A stretch of DNA of 64,000 nucleotides, taken from Candidatus Merdiplasma excrementigallinarum. Lineage in GTDB: Bacteria; Bacillota; Clostridia; Lachnospirales; Lachnospiraceae. Numbering within the stretch: the stretch's first letter is position 1; every line of letters starts with the position of its first letter. The stretch lies in assembly GCA_018713435.1 (NCBI GenBank), contig DVOS01000040.1:1-64000 (forward strand). Direction: 5' to 3'. The notes beneath the pieces are model-generated. The model saw nothing but the letters and a program-made list of their open reading frames with translations. It had not been told where the DNA came from and ran no database searches. A program made the translations under genes and the position numbers. Of this stretch, positions 17,183 to 26,696 are shown one piece after another.

Positions 17183-18475
17183 ATGGAACAGTACATTATT
17201 AAGGGCGGCAACCCGCTGGTTGGCGAAGTAGACATCAGCGGAGCGAAAAATGCGGCTCTGGGTATTCTGGCTGCGGCTATTATGACGGATGAGACGGTCC
17301 TGATTGAAAACCTGCCGGATGTAAAGGATATTAATGTGATGTTGGAGGCCATGGCAGGCATTGGCGTAAAGGTGGAGCGTATTACCCGCCATGCGGTGAT
17401 GCTCAACAGCTCCATGATCGGCGGCGTCAGCGTGGACTATGAATATATCAAAAAAATCAGAGCCTCTTACTATCTGCTGGGCGCTCTTCTGGGGAAATAT
17501 AAGAAAGCAGAGGTGCCTCTGCCCGGCGGCTGCAATATCGGAAGCCGCCCCATTGATCTTCATCTGAAGGGCTTTAAGGCTCTGGGTGCCCATGTGTCCA
17601 TCCGCAACGGTTCTATCTGCGCGGAAGCGGATCACCTGCGGGCCAGCCATATTTATCTGGATACGGTTTCCGTGGGAGCGACCATCAATATTATGATGGC
17701 AGCCGCTATGGCGGAAGGCCGCACGATTATTGAGAACTGCGCCAGAGAACCCCATGTGGTGGACGTGGCCAACTTTTTGAACAGCATGGGCGCCAACATC
17801 AAGGGCGCCGGTACGGATGTGATCCGTATCCGTGGCGTGGAAAAACTGCACGCCACCGAGTATTCCATCATTCCCGATCAGATTGAGGCGGGCACCTTTA
17901 TGTTTGCGGCTGCCGCCACCAAGGGGGATGTGATGGTGAAGAACGTAATTCCCAAACATCTGGAAGCTACTTCGGCCAAACTGCTGGAGATCGGCTGCGA
18001 GGTGGAAGAATTTGACAGCGCTGTGAGAGTTGTGGCCTCCAAGCGTCTGACCTGCACCAATGTAAAGACCCTTCCCTATCCCGGTTATCCCACGGATATG
18101 CAGCCCCAGATCGGTGTGGCCCTGGCCTTGGCCTCCGGCACCAGCATCGTGACGGAGAGCATTTTTGAGAACCGGTTTAAGTATATGGATGAACTGGCCC
18201 GCATGGGAGCTGTGGCCAAGGTAGAAGGAAATACCGCCATCATTACGGGCGTGGAAAAGCTGACGGGAGCGAGAGTCAGCGCGCCGGATCTGAGAGCGGG
18301 AGCGGCCCTGGTGATTGCAGGACTGGCTGCTGAAGGCATTACCGTTGTGGATGACATTGTCTATATCCAGCGTGGATATGAAAACTTTGATGAGAAGCTG
18401 AGGAGCCTGGGAGCTGAGATCCAGAAGATTAACAGCGAAAAGGAAGCTCAGAAGTTCCGCCTGCTAGTGGGATGA
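17183..18475 (+). CDS. murA: UDP-N-acetylglucosamine 1-carboxyvinyltransferase
   Basis: Catalyses the first committed step of peptidoglycan synthesis, adding enolpyruvate from PEP to UDP-GlcNAc. The 430-residue protein shows the EPSP-synthase-like fold with GAKNAALGILAAAI (substrate lysine and asparagine) and the flexible loop LPGGCNIGSRPIDLH, with the fosfomycin-target cysteine at C117. Later motifs include YPTDMQPQ and FENRFKYMDELARMGA. AGAGGTG lies before the ATG. It has its own promoter and a long terminator. Confidence 0.96.
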   Translation: MEQYIIKGGNPLVGEVDISGAKNAALGILAAAIMTDETVLIENLPDVKDINVMLEAMAGIGVKVERITRHAVMLNSSMIGGVSVDYEYIKKIRASYYLLGALLGKYKKAEVPLPGGCNIGSRPIDLHLKGFKALGAHVSIRNGSICAEADHLRASHIYLDTVSVGATINIMMAAAMAEGRTIIENCAREPHVVDVANFLNSMGANIKGAGTDVIRIRGVEKLHATEYSIIPDQIEAGTFMFAAAATKGDVMVKNVIPKHLEATSAKLLEIGCEVEEFDSAVRVVASKRLTCTNVKTLPYPGYPTDMQPQIGVALALASGTSIVTESIFENRFKYMDELARMGAVAKVEGNTAIITGVEKLTGARVSAPDLRAGAALVIAGLAAEGITVVDDIVYIQRGYENFDEKLRSLGAEIQKINSEKEAQKFRLLVG

Positions 18476-18518
18476 GAAATAAAGCGGCAGAGACTGCCGC
18501 GGCATGACAGAGAGAAGG

Positions 18519-18578
18519 CTCTGCTTCCGGAGTGTTTGTCCGATGCAAGATACAAACACCCCGGAAGCAGAGTTTTTT
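18519..18578 (+). terminator. Long terminator after murA
   Basis: 21-nt arms (18519-18539 and 18552-18572) pair with one mismatch, then TTTTTT. A small hairpin CGGCAG/CTGCCG lies just upstream. Confidence 0.9.
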
Positions 18579-18644
18579 AATCTGGCGCGGGGACAAAAAG
18601 AGAGGTATCTTAGCTTTGGCTATGGAAAGTAAAGGAGAGCAGGC

Positions 18645-21605
18645 ATGAGCTGGTCATGGAAAACAAAACCAAGAAGCATAATCAGAACTGTTCAGTGGTT
18701 TCCCTGTTTTGCCAGGCTGGAAGGGGAGAACTGGAATCAGAAATCCGACAGCGTCAGCCGGCGGGACGGGAAAGCAGTGCATCCGATACGGCGGACTTAT
18801 ATTTATGATGCCCACAGGGATGAGGATTCTTGGCTTTCCACTGTCTCTGCCAGAGAGTATCTGTCGGGGAAAAAGGACCTGAAAGAAACAGAAGCTAACG
18901 GCAGAATGGATAAAGGCGCTTTTGAATTTTTCGGTTTTGGCTATGTAAAAACCAGCGGAGAGATCGCGGTGACAGAAATGGGACGCCGAATCGTTCAGAA
19001 ACTGTTTGATGATGAGGATTATCTGAAACAGCTTCTGAAACTGCGCCTGCCCAATTATACATACGAACCGTGGGAAATGAAAAAAGGCCATTTTGTGTTT
19101 CCTTTTCAGCTGGTGCTGAAGGCGTTTCGGGAATTTGAAAGTTTAAACCGCAGTGAGCTGGCGCTGCTGTTTGGTTGTGATGATTCGGGACAAACAGATT
19201 CGGCGATAAAAGCCATACGCTGCTTTAAAGAGGCGTACGCAGAACTGGAAAACAAGAATGATACAGAGAAAGTAAAAAAACTGTTTGCCAAGGTGTATAA
19301 GGCACATTACGGCGCTATGCAGAACCAGGCGGACAGTTACTATGAATATGCGGAGGCTTTCTCCAGATCCCTAGTCTACACGGGTCTGTTTTCTGTTTCT
19401 GGCCGGAGCATTGCCTCTAAGCTGAGAGTGGCGGTTCATTCCGCTGAGAAGGTAAAGATGCTACAGGAAAAATATATATTTTCCTGGCCCCGGACTTTTG
19501 CGGATCTGGATGATTATATGGCATGGTTTGGCAGCTGCGCCGGTGTATCCCTGCCCTGGGAGAAACCGAATGAGCGCAGGATCATCATTTTGTCGAAAGC
19601 AAGGCTGCTTCTGGAGCAGGAGCAGAAGGAAGGAGCTGGGCTTTCCAGAGAGAGAATCCGGGAAATTATAGATCTGGCGTCTTCCACGGAAAAGGTAGAG
19701 GAACTGAAGGATTATGAGACGATCCTGAGCAATGCGATTGCATCCCGGAATGAAGAATACTTTATTCGGGTACAGTCTAAGACCGGAGAGGAGCGTCAGG
19801 CAATTTTAGACCGCTTTTCTAATATTTTGGATAATGATGATATGAGCGCGCTCTGGCTGGAAGTGAATACATGGAAGTCTTTAATTGCGGTAAATGGCCG
19901 CCATAAAGTGAAACGGAACTTCCGGATTGAGGAAGATTTGACGCCTAAAAGCTTTGCCCCCGGCGTGGGAAATACACCGGATATGGAAGTTTATGGGGAT
20001 AACTTTGTCATTGTGCCGGAAGTGTCTTTGATGACCGGGGTACGCCAGTGGGAGCATGAGGGCTCCAGTGTGATCGACCATGTGCTGGAGTTTATACGGG
20101 AATATGGAAACAGGCGGGTTCTGGGGCTGTTTCTTTCTTCCCGTATACATCATCGGACGATGTGGCAGTTTTTCGTTTTAAACCGTGAAAGCTGGATGGG
20201 AGCGCCTGTGCCGGTGATCCCCCTTACAATTAAACAGTATAAGGCGGTTCTGTCCTATCTCTACCGGAAAGAAGGGAGCATGGAGGATCTGGAGAAGCTT
20301 CTGGAGAAAATGACGGAAAAGGCTTATCAGTGCGGGAATTATCAGGAGTGGGAAAAATGTATAGACGCCTGCATTCCGGAGTGGATGGAGGAGACTGATC
20401 GGATGCGGCGGGAAAAAGGCAGCATGCGGGCCCGGGAGGAGAGACTGGCGCCGCTTCTGAAATATCCGGGCGGAAAGGAAAAAGAACTGAAATATATTCT
20501 CCCCAGCCTGCCCCAAGGCTGCCGGGACTATTATGAACCCTTTGTGGGAGGCGGCGCGGTGTACTTTGCCGTCCGGGCCGGCCGCAGCTTTATCAATGAC
20601 AAATCTACGGAGCTGGCGAGCCTGTACCGCATGGTGCAGAAACAGAATCCGGAATTTCTGCGGAAAGCCTGGGAGATGGAGCACTGCTGGGAAACGCTGA
20701 ACCGGGTCACGGCAGACTGTATGGAGGAACTGACGGGTATTTACACGGATTGCCGAAAAAAGAGCGCAAAAACGTTGGGACGTCTTGCGGATGAGTTCCT
20801 TAAAAGGCGGGGGACAGAATTTGAAGCAGTCATGAAAACCTGCTTTTTGCAGAAGATAGAGGAATTTGTGCCTCAGCTGGGAAAAAGCCTGAAGGACAAG
20901 ATGGAGCGCATGAGAAAGCTGGAGAAGCAGAGGGGGAAATTAAGCGGGGAGGATCTGGTTTTGAACCTGGAGGGAGCGGTAAAAAACGCCGCCTACATCC
21001 ATTTTCGTTCTCTTTATAACCGGACCGGGGAACTTAAGATCGGTGAGCCCCATGCCACGGCCCTGTATTTTTTTATCCGGGAATACTGCTATTCCTCCAT
21101 GTTCCGCTATAACCGGGACGGGAAATTTAACGTGCCCTACGGAGGGATTTCCTATAATAAAAAATTTATGACCAAAAAGATACAGTATTTTCAGGAGAAG
21201 GAACTGGCAGAGCACCTGGCCGGGACGGTTGTGGAAAATCTGGATTTTGAAGAATTTTTCCGAATCCATGAACCGGGAGAAGAAGATTTTGTATTTCTGG
21301 ACCCGCCCTATGACTCGGAGTTTAGCACTTACGCCGGAAACGAATTTGACCGCCGGGACCAGGAGCGGCTTGCCGATTTCCTTCTGAAGCGGTGCCGGGC
21401 CCGTTTTATGCTGGTTATTAAGAATACGGACTTTATCCGATCTCTTTATCCTGAGGGAAAGAAAACGGCGGGAGGCCGGAAACTGTATGTGGGAATGTTT
21501 GATAAAAAGTATGTAGTCAGCTTTCGGGACCGGAATGACAAGTCGGCCCAGCATCTGATGATTACCAATTATCCGCTGCCCTATGAAGCGGAAAGTCCTT
21601 CTTGA
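18645..21605 (+). CDS. Fused AlwI-type restriction endonuclease and D12 adenine methyltransferase
   Basis: A single 986-residue chain that appears to hold a complete restriction-modification system. Residues 1 to about 595 resemble the AlwI/BstNBI family of type IIS nucleases: the LWLEVNTWKSLIAV helix region, then the PD-(D/E)xK-like core with GDNFVIVPEVSLMTGVRQWE, where E459 is the likely catalytic acid. From about residue 602 a D12-class (Dam-like) N6-adenine methylase begins with LLKYPGGKEKELKYIL. It has the AdoMet loop YEPFVGGGAVYF (about 628-640), DPPY at 886-889 and KNTDFIRSLYP. AAAGGAG precedes the ATG. There is no separate methylase, specificity or nickase gene beside it. AlwI itself reads GGATC, which contains GATC; target identity here is inference. 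No stop codon or frameshift separates the halves. Confidence 0.85.
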   Translation: MSWSWKTKPRSIIRTVQWFPCFARLEGENWNQKSDSVSRRDGKAVHPIRRTYIYDAHRDEDSWLSTVSAREYLSGKKDLKETEANGRMDKGAFEFFGFGYVKTSGEIAVTEMGRRIVQKLFDDEDYLKQLLKLRLPNYTYEPWEMKKGHFVFPFQLVLKAFREFESLNRSELALLFGCDDSGQTDSAIKAIRCFKEAYAELENKNDTEKVKKLFAKVYKAHYGAMQNQADSYYEYAEAFSRSLVYTGLFSVSGRSIASKLRVAVHSAEKVKMLQEKYIFSWPRTFADLDDYMAWFGSCAGVSLPWEKPNERRIIILSKARLLLEQEQKEGAGLSRERIREIIDLASSTEKVEELKDYETILSNAIASRNEEYFIRVQSKTGEERQAILDRFSNILDNDDMSALWLEVNTWKSLIAVNGRHKVKRNFRIEEDLTPKSFAPGVGNTPDMEVYGDNFVIVPEVSLMTGVRQWEHEGSSVIDHVLEFIREYGNRRVLGLFLSSRIHHRTMWQFFVLNRESWMGAPVPVIPLTIKQYKAVLSYLYRKEGSMEDLEKLLEKMTEKAYQCGNYQEWEKCIDACIPEWMEETDRMRREKGSMRAREERLAPLLKYPGGKEKELKYILPSLPQGCRDYYEPFVGGGAVYFAVRAGRSFINDKSTELASLYRMVQKQNPEFLRKAWEMEHCWETLNRVTADCMEELTGIYTDCRKKSAKTLGRLADEFLKRRGTEFEAVMKTCFLQKIEEFVPQLGKSLKDKMERMRKLEKQRGKLSGEDLVLNLEGAVKNAAYIHFRSLYNRTGELKIGEPHATALYFFIREYCYSSMFRYNRDGKFNVPYGGISYNKKFMTKKIQYFQEKELAEHLAGTVVENLDFEEFFRIHEPGEEDFVFLDPPYDSEFSTYAGNEFDRRDQERLADFLLKRCRARFMLVIKNTDFIRSLYPEGKKTAGGRKLYVGMFDKKYVVSFRDRNDKSAQHLMITNYPLPYEAESPS

Positions 21606-21669
21606 ATTATGCGGGTCAAAACTTTATAATGGATACCAAGGATTAAACAGATAAAGCGGAGGATAGACT

Positions 21670-23961
21670 ATGATTAAATTATATGACGGCGGCGTTTACC
21701 TGGTGAACGGCACAGATATTGTGGAAGATGGCCGGGATGCGGCTGCGGTTCTGACACAGAAAACAGGAAGCGCGCCCGCAAAGGAGGAAGCGGCGAAAGA
21801 GACGATTGCCTACTCCATTCTGAAGTCCCATAACACTTCAGGAAACATGGAAAAGCTGAAAATTAAGTTTGACAAGCTGACTTCCCATGATATTACTTTT
21901 GTAGGGATTATCCAGACGGCCAGAGCGTCAGGCCTGGAAAAGTTTCCCATTCCCTATGTGCTGACCAACTGCCACAACTCCCTGTGCGCTGTGGGCGGCA
22001 CCATCAATGAAGATGACCATATGTTTGGCTTAAGCTGCGCCAAGCGGTACGGCGGCGTGTATGTGCCCCCTCATCAGGCGGTGATCCATCAGTACGCCAG
22101 AGAGATGCTGGCCTGCGGCGGCCAGATGATTCTGGGTTCGGACTCCCATACCCGCTACGGAGCTTTGGGCACCATGGCTATGGGAGAGGGAGGACCGGAA
22201 CTGGTGAAACAGCTCCTGTCCCAGACCTATGATATCAATATGCCCGGCGTGATCGGCATTTACCTGACCGGCTCTCCCGCAAAGGGAGTGGGCCCTCAGG
22301 ACGTGGCCCTGGCTATTATCGGAGCCGTATTCGGAAACGGGTATGTAAACAATAAGGTGATGGAGTTTGTGGGGCCGGGCGTTTCCAATCTGAGCGCGGA
22401 TTTCCGCATCGGCGTGGACGTGATGACCACGGAGACTACCTGTCTGTCCTCCATCTGGAGAACGGACGACACCATAAAAGAGTTCTATGAGATTCACGGC
22501 AGAAGCGGCGATTATAAAGAACTGAATCCGGGACCTGTGGCCTACTACGACGGCATGGTCTATGTGGATCTGGATCAGGTGAAACCCATGATCGCCATGC
22601 CCTTCCATCCCAGCAATACCTACACCATCGAGGAACTGAAGGCCAATCTGGCGGATATACTGGACGATGTGGAGAAACGGGCCAGAGTGAGTCTGGATGG
22701 AGCCGTGGACTTTACCCTGAAGGATAAGGTACATAACGGACAGCTCTATGTGGACCAGGGGATTATTGCCGGATGTGCCGGCGGCGGCTACGAAAACATC
22801 TGTGACGCGGCGGATATTCTGCGGGATAAATTCATCGGCAGCGATGAGTTCACGCTGAGCGTTTATCCGGCCAGCACACCTATTTATATGGAACTGGCGA
22901 AAAACGGAAGGCTGGCAGACCTGATCCGGTCCGGCGCCGTGGTGAAGACTGCTTTCTGCGGCCCCTGCTTCGGCGCGGGTGACACTCCGGCCAACAACGG
23001 TTTCAGTATCCGTCATTCCACCAGAAACTTCCCCAACCGGGAGGGTTCCAAGCTCCAGAGCGGACAGATTGCCTCCGTGGCGCTGATGGACGCCCGTTCC
23101 ATCGCGGCTACAGCTGCCAATAAGGGCTATCTGACAGCCGCGACTGAGATGGATACGGAATTTACGCATCCGGCCTACTTCTTCGACAGCAGTATCTATG
23201 CCAACCGGGTATTTGACAGCAAAGGCGCGGCGGATCCCACGGTGGAGATCAAGATGGGGCCCAACATCAAAGACTGGCCCGCTATGTGCGAACTGCCGGA
23301 AAACCTGATTCTGAAAGTGGTTTCCGAGATTCATGATCCGGTAACCACCACAGACGAGCTGATCCCCTCCGGCGAGACCTCCTCTTACCGCTCCAATCCG
23401 CTGGGACTGGCAGAATTTACTCTTTCCAGAAAGGATCCCGCCTATGTGGGACTGGCGAAAGAGGTGCAGAAGGGTCAGAAAGCGCTGGAGGCAGGAGAAG
23501 ATCCGGTGAAGGCTCTTCCGGAGCTGGCTTCTGTGCTGAATGCAGTGAGAGCCGCTTATCCGGAGGTAAATGAAAAGAATATGGGCATCGGTTCCACCAT
23601 CTTTGCGGTGAAGCCCGGAGACGGTTCTGCCAGAGAGCAGGCGGCTTCCTGCCAGAAGGTGCTGGGCGGCTGGGCCAACATTGCCAACAGCTACGCCACC
23701 AAGCGGTACCGCTCCAACCTGATCAACTGGGGTATGCTGCCCTTCCTGATTCCGGAAGGAGATCTGCCTTTTGCCAACCACGATTATCTGTTCATTCCCG
23801 GCATCCGCCAGGCAGTGAAGGATAAAGCGTCTCAGGTAAAAGCCTGGGTGGTGAAAGACGGAGGCATGAAGGAGTTCGTGCTGAACCTGGGGGAGATGAC
23901 GGACGATGAGCGCCAGATTATTCTGGACGGCTGTCTGATCAATTATAACCGGGTGAAATAG
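21670..23961 (+). CDS. Aconitase-family hydratase
   Basis: A 763-residue iron-sulfur hydro-lyase of the aconitase superfamily, closest in layout to the stand-alone hydratases such as YbhJ and clostridial enzymes of similar length. Likely cluster cysteines are in [12 protein letters not shown] and [13 protein letters not shown]. Substrate-site motifs [20 protein letters not shown] and [15 protein letters not shown] are present. The swivel domain is at the C terminus. Citrate/isocitrate interconversion is the default guess, but the subfamily is not assayed well enough to be sure. GCGGAGG precedes the ATG. A strong terminator follows. Confidence 0.82.
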   Translation: MIKLYDGGVYLVNGTDIVEDGRDAAAVLTQKTGSAPAKEEAAKETIAYSILKSHNTSGNMEKLKIKFDKLTSHDITFVGIIQTARASGLEKFPIPYVLTNCHNSLCAVGGTINEDDHMFGLSCAKRYGGVYVPPHQAVIHQYAREMLACGGQMILGSDSHTRYGALGTMAMGEGGPELVKQLLSQTYDINMPGVIGIYLTGSPAKGVGPQDVALAIIGAVFGNGYVNNKVMEFVGPGVSNLSADFRIGVDVMTTETTCLSSIWRTDDTIKEFYEIHGRSGDYKELNPGPVAYYDGMVYVDLDQVKPMIAMPFHPSNTYTIEELKANLADILDDVEKRARVSLDGAVDFTLKDKVHNGQLYVDQGIIAGCAGGGYENICDAADILRDKFIGSDEFTLSVYPASTPIYMELAKNGRLADLIRSGAVVKTAFCGPCFGAGDTPANNGFSIRHSTRNFPNREGSKLQSGQIASVALMDARSIAATAANKGYLTAATEMDTEFTHPAYFFDSSIYANRVFDSKGAADPTVEIKMGPNIKDWPAMCELPENLILKVVSEIHDPVTTTDELIPSGETSSYRSNPLGLAEFTLSRKDPAYVGLAKEVQKGQKALEAGEDPVKALPELASVLNAVRAAYPEVNEKNMGIGSTIFAVKPGDGSAREQAASCQKVLGGWANIANSYATKRYRSNLINWGMLPFLIPEGDLPFANHDYLFIPGIRQAVKDKASQVKAWVVKDGGMKEFVLNLGEMTDDERQIILDGCLINYNRVK

Positions 23962-23988
23962 ATTGTGAAGCTGTAAAAATCTACTATC

Positions 23989-24041
23989 AAGCGATAGCCG
24001 TTCTTAACTTTCGAAGAGAGCAGAACGGCTATCGCTTATTT
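23989..24041 (+). terminator. Terminator after the hydratase gene
   Basis: Perfect 16-bp arms (23989-24004 and 24022-24037) with a 17-nt loop, then ATTTTA. Confidence 0.85.
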
Positions 24042-24165
24042 TACAGGAAACTTCGTTCCTGATGAAATAAGAACGCTCCGCGGGATGCGCACTCGCGCGA
24101 AGCAGAAACTTGTCGCAGAGGCGACCGCGCTCGGCGCTAGAGTTCCGCGCAGCGGAACTCTTTGC
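24041..24165. repeat. Structured hairpin-rich segment after the terminator
   Basis: Several short perfect hairpins follow each other: AGGAA/TTCCT at 24041-24056, GTCGC/GCGAC near 24113-24125, and GAGTTCCGC/GCGGAACTC at 24140-24160. The segment is GC-rich between AT-rich flanks and has no ORF. It resembles an intergenic structured repeat; I cannot name it. Confidence 0.45.
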
Positions 24166-24259
24166 CCTGTGTATAAGCCAGAATTGCACAATAACATGAC
24201 AGAATAAAATGGCGATAATGATATAATTTCAGAAATTTAAAAAATTATAAATAAAATAG

Positions 24260-24288
24260 TTGACAAATCAAAACAATGATGGTAGTAT
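24260..24288 (+). promoter_or_regulatory. Consensus promoter in a gene-poor AT-rich stretch
   Basis: TTGACA (24260-24265), 17-bp spacer and TAGTAT (24283-24288). It drives into the short frame at 24418. Confidence 0.7.
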
Positions 24289-24417
24289 ACAGATAACAAC
24301 AAAACACCTTAACTACATAACTAGACCAAATGTTATTTAGTTGTTTGTTACAGGTGGAGTTGCTAAAATAGATTTTCTCAGTAATATTTGAAAATCGGAA
24401 AAAGGAGGTCGGGTCCC

Positions 24418-24504
24418 ATGGACATTGCAGAATTTTATCTTCAATATAACAGTGGTGCAGTAAAAGGTTCCTGCAAAAAAGACCTCAGGTGCCAGTTTTC
24501 ATAA
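24418..24504 (+). pseudogene. Short frame (28 aa), probable remnant of a lost gene
   Basis: A strong ribosome site (AAAGGAGGTC) and an upstream consensus promoter introduce a frame beginning MDIAEFYLQYNSG that stops after 28 codons. The region up to about 24870 is AT-rich and has only broken frames with peptide-like runs such as VPHLHEVIRDIDGKKL separated by stops. This looks like a decayed gene whose expression signals survive, though a real short peptide is possible. I do not recognise the ancestral protein. Confidence 0.4.
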
Positions 24505-24885
24505 GAGATCGAATTTCACGATAAATCGGAGAGGGAATTGAAAAAAGGCCGGAGGCACCTTTACTCGTTATATTGAACAGAAAAAAAGGTACCACATTTA
24601 CATGAAGTTATAAGAGATATTGATGGAAAGAAACTACAGTAGTTACCAGAAATCAAAATTTTTTATAATTCCGGTAAAAGGACGGAATAAATATTATGAG
24701 AATAGTTTTGGATGTCTGAAAAGTCAGATGTTTGAAGCGCCTTTGTAATATAATACCAGAAAGATATCGAAGGATATCTATCAAATAGAAAAGCAGGAAA
24801 ATCACCCTCCGATTGATAACATAAAATACATCGACAACAAAGGAAAAAACAAACTATTAAAAACTGAATATTTAAAATGAAAATA

Positions 24886-24923
24886 AAAAACAGGAAATCG
24901 CAGCAAAGCGGTTTCCTGTTTTT
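24886..24923 (-). terminator. Terminator of the folate operon
   Basis: The stem 24886-24901 with 24908-24923 (one wobble) is read on the minus strand after folBK. It is followed there by a T-rich run (complement of 24880-24889). The plus-strand side also ends in TTTTT, so it may work both ways. Confidence 0.75.
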
Positions 24924-24984
24924 GTGGTGGTGCGCCCGGAGGGCGGCCGCCGTGCCTGCACGAGCGGACGTCCGGCGGGCGGAA

Positions 24985-25794
24985 TCACAGTTGTTCCAGC
25001 AGCTCTTCCACGGTTTTTTTGTATATGGGATGGCGCACCCAGGGAGCGATCTGAGCCAGAGGTTTCAGCACAAAATCCCGTTTGTGCATCTCAATGTGGG
25101 GGATATGCAGCTGGGGAGTATCCAGGATTTCATCGTCATAGAGAAGTATATCCAGGTCCAGGGTCCGAGGGCCCCAGCGGATAACACGCTTCCGGTCCGC
25201 CTCCGCCTCAATCTCATGGAGACGGTCCAGCAGTTCAAAGGGAGTCAGCAGCGTGCGGATCCGCATGGCGCCGTTCAGGAAATCATCCTGTTCCACACCG
25301 CCGTAAGGGGCGGTCACAATAAAATCGGATACGGCTTCCACCGCGCAGCCTTTTGTCCGGGCCAGTCCGTCTACGCCCATATTCAGATAAGCCTGTTTGT
25401 CCCCCATATTGGAGCCCAGGGCTATGTAAGCGGTATGCCATCCCCGGGTAATCTCCACGGATACCGTTTCCAGAGGAAGACCCACGGGAGCCCAGGGCTT
25501 TTTAATCTCCAGCTGTACCTGCTCCAGAAGAGGCCGGGTGAGAAGCAGCTCTTCGGCCAGCCCTTCCGCCACCGTCTCCAGGAGCTTGCAGGTATGATTT
25601 TCCATGTATTCTTTGATCTGCCGGCTCACCTCTCCGTAATGGATGGACTTTGTCAGGTCATCGGTTTTGCCGGCCTCTCTGGTGTGGGTAAAAAGAATGG
25701 CCGACACCACAAATTTTTGTCCCAGACGGTTTTCCTCCGGGAAAACGCCGTGGTTTGCAAAAATTTCCAGATTTTTAATGTAGATACGATCCAT
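24985..25794 (-). CDS. folBK: Bifunctional dihydroneopterin aldolase / HPPK
   Basis: A 269-residue fusion covering two folate steps. Residues 1 to about 117 are FolB (MDRIYIKNLEIFANHGVFPEE start, Lys and Glu of the aldolase core), which releases glycolaldehyde from dihydroneopterin. From about 120 (TAYIALGSNMGDK) the HPPK domain begins; it transfers pyrophosphate from ATP to the pterin. It carries GPRTLDLDILLYDDE with the magnesium aspartates and LHIPH...RDFVLKPLAQI. It is the last gene of the folE-HD-folP-folBK operon, 17 bp after folP, with AAAGGAGG before the ATG. Confidence 0.93.
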   Translation of the reverse strand: MDRIYIKNLEIFANHGVFPEENRLGQKFVVSAILFTHTREAGKTDDLTKSIHYGEVSRQIKEYMENHTCKLLETVAEGLAEELLLTRPLLEQVQLEIKKPWAPVGLPLETVSVEITRGWHTAYIALGSNMGDKQAYLNMGVDGLARTKGCAVEAVSDFIVTAPYGGVEQDDFLNGAMRIRTLLTPFELLDRLHEIEAEADRKRVIRWGPRTLDLDILLYDDEILDTPQLHIPHIEMHKRDFVLKPLAQIAPWVRHPIYKKTVEELLEQL

Positions 25795-25811
25795 AGAGGG
25801 ATCCTCCTTTT

Positions 25812-26633
25812 TTACCTGTCAGGTTTGCGATGATCCAGAATCGCTCTGGTCATGAGAATGGCTCTGCGGTTGGCTTCCACATCGTGGACCCGCACGAAGG
25901 CGCAGCCTTTTTCCACCGCCATCACCGTGGTCACCAGGGTGCCCTCCAGGCGCTGGCCGGCAGGCAGATCCAGGGTCAGGCCGATCACGGATTTTTTGGA
26001 TGTGCCAAGAAGAAGGGGATAGCCCAGGGCGTGGAACCGCTCCAGATGATGGATGGTTTCCAGATTCATCTCATAGGTTTTGCCAAAGCCGATGCCCGGA
26101 TCCAGTATGATTTTGTCCGGTGAGACCCCGGCGTCCAGAGCCGTCTGGACGCAGCGGGCCGTCTCCCGGAGCACATCCGGGAAAAAATCCCGGTATACGG
26201 CCTGGTCTTTATTGTGCATCAGGCAGCAGGCCGCGCCGTACCGGGCGGTGAGGGGGGCCATTTTTTCGTCGTACTGAAACCCCCAGATATCGTTGATCAG
26301 ATGGGCGCCTGCCTGCAGGGCGGTTTCGGCTACCGCCGACTTGTAGGTATCCACAGAGACAGGGATGTCAAACCGCTGCCGGATGGCTTCGATCACGGGA
26401 GCGATGCGGGCGGCCTCCTCCTCGTCGGAAATCCGGAGATGGCCCGGGCGGGTGGATTCACCGCCTACGTCAATGATATCCGCTCCCTGACGGATCATTT
26501 CCTCCGTATGGGCCAGGGCGGCGTCCAGGCTGTTCCATTTTCCGCCGTCGGAGAAGGAATCAGGGGTTACGTTCAGAATCGCCATAATGTAAGTATGGCT
26601 GCGGGTGTCAAATTCTCGGTTTCCGATTTTCAT
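25812..26633 (-). CDS. folP: Dihydropteroate synthase
   Basis: Condenses hydroxymethyldihydropterin pyrophosphate with p-aminobenzoate; the sulfonamide target. The 273-residue TIM barrel shows the two signatures: IMAILNVTPDSFSDGGKW near the N terminus and IDVGGESTRPGH, then DPGIGFGKT and the GTSKKSVIG loop. AGGAAAG precedes the ATG. It is third in the folate operon, between the HD gene and folBK. Confidence 0.95.
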   Translation of the reverse strand: MKIGNREFDTRSHTYIMAILNVTPDSFSDGGKWNSLDAALAHTEEMIRQGADIIDVGGESTRPGHLRISDEEEAARIAPVIEAIRQRFDIPVSVDTYKSAVAETALQAGAHLINDIWGFQYDEKMAPLTARYGAACCLMHNKDQAVYRDFFPDVLRETARCVQTALDAGVSPDKIILDPGIGFGKTYEMNLETIHHLERFHALGYPLLLGTSKKSVIGLTLDLPAGQRLEGTLVTTVMAVEKGCAFVRVHDVEANRRAILMTRAILDHRKPDR

Positions 26634-26696
26634 GATGTCTTTCCTTTCCGGTCCGGAAGCGGCAAAAAGCCGTCGGGCCTGTGCTGCCGCAAAAGT

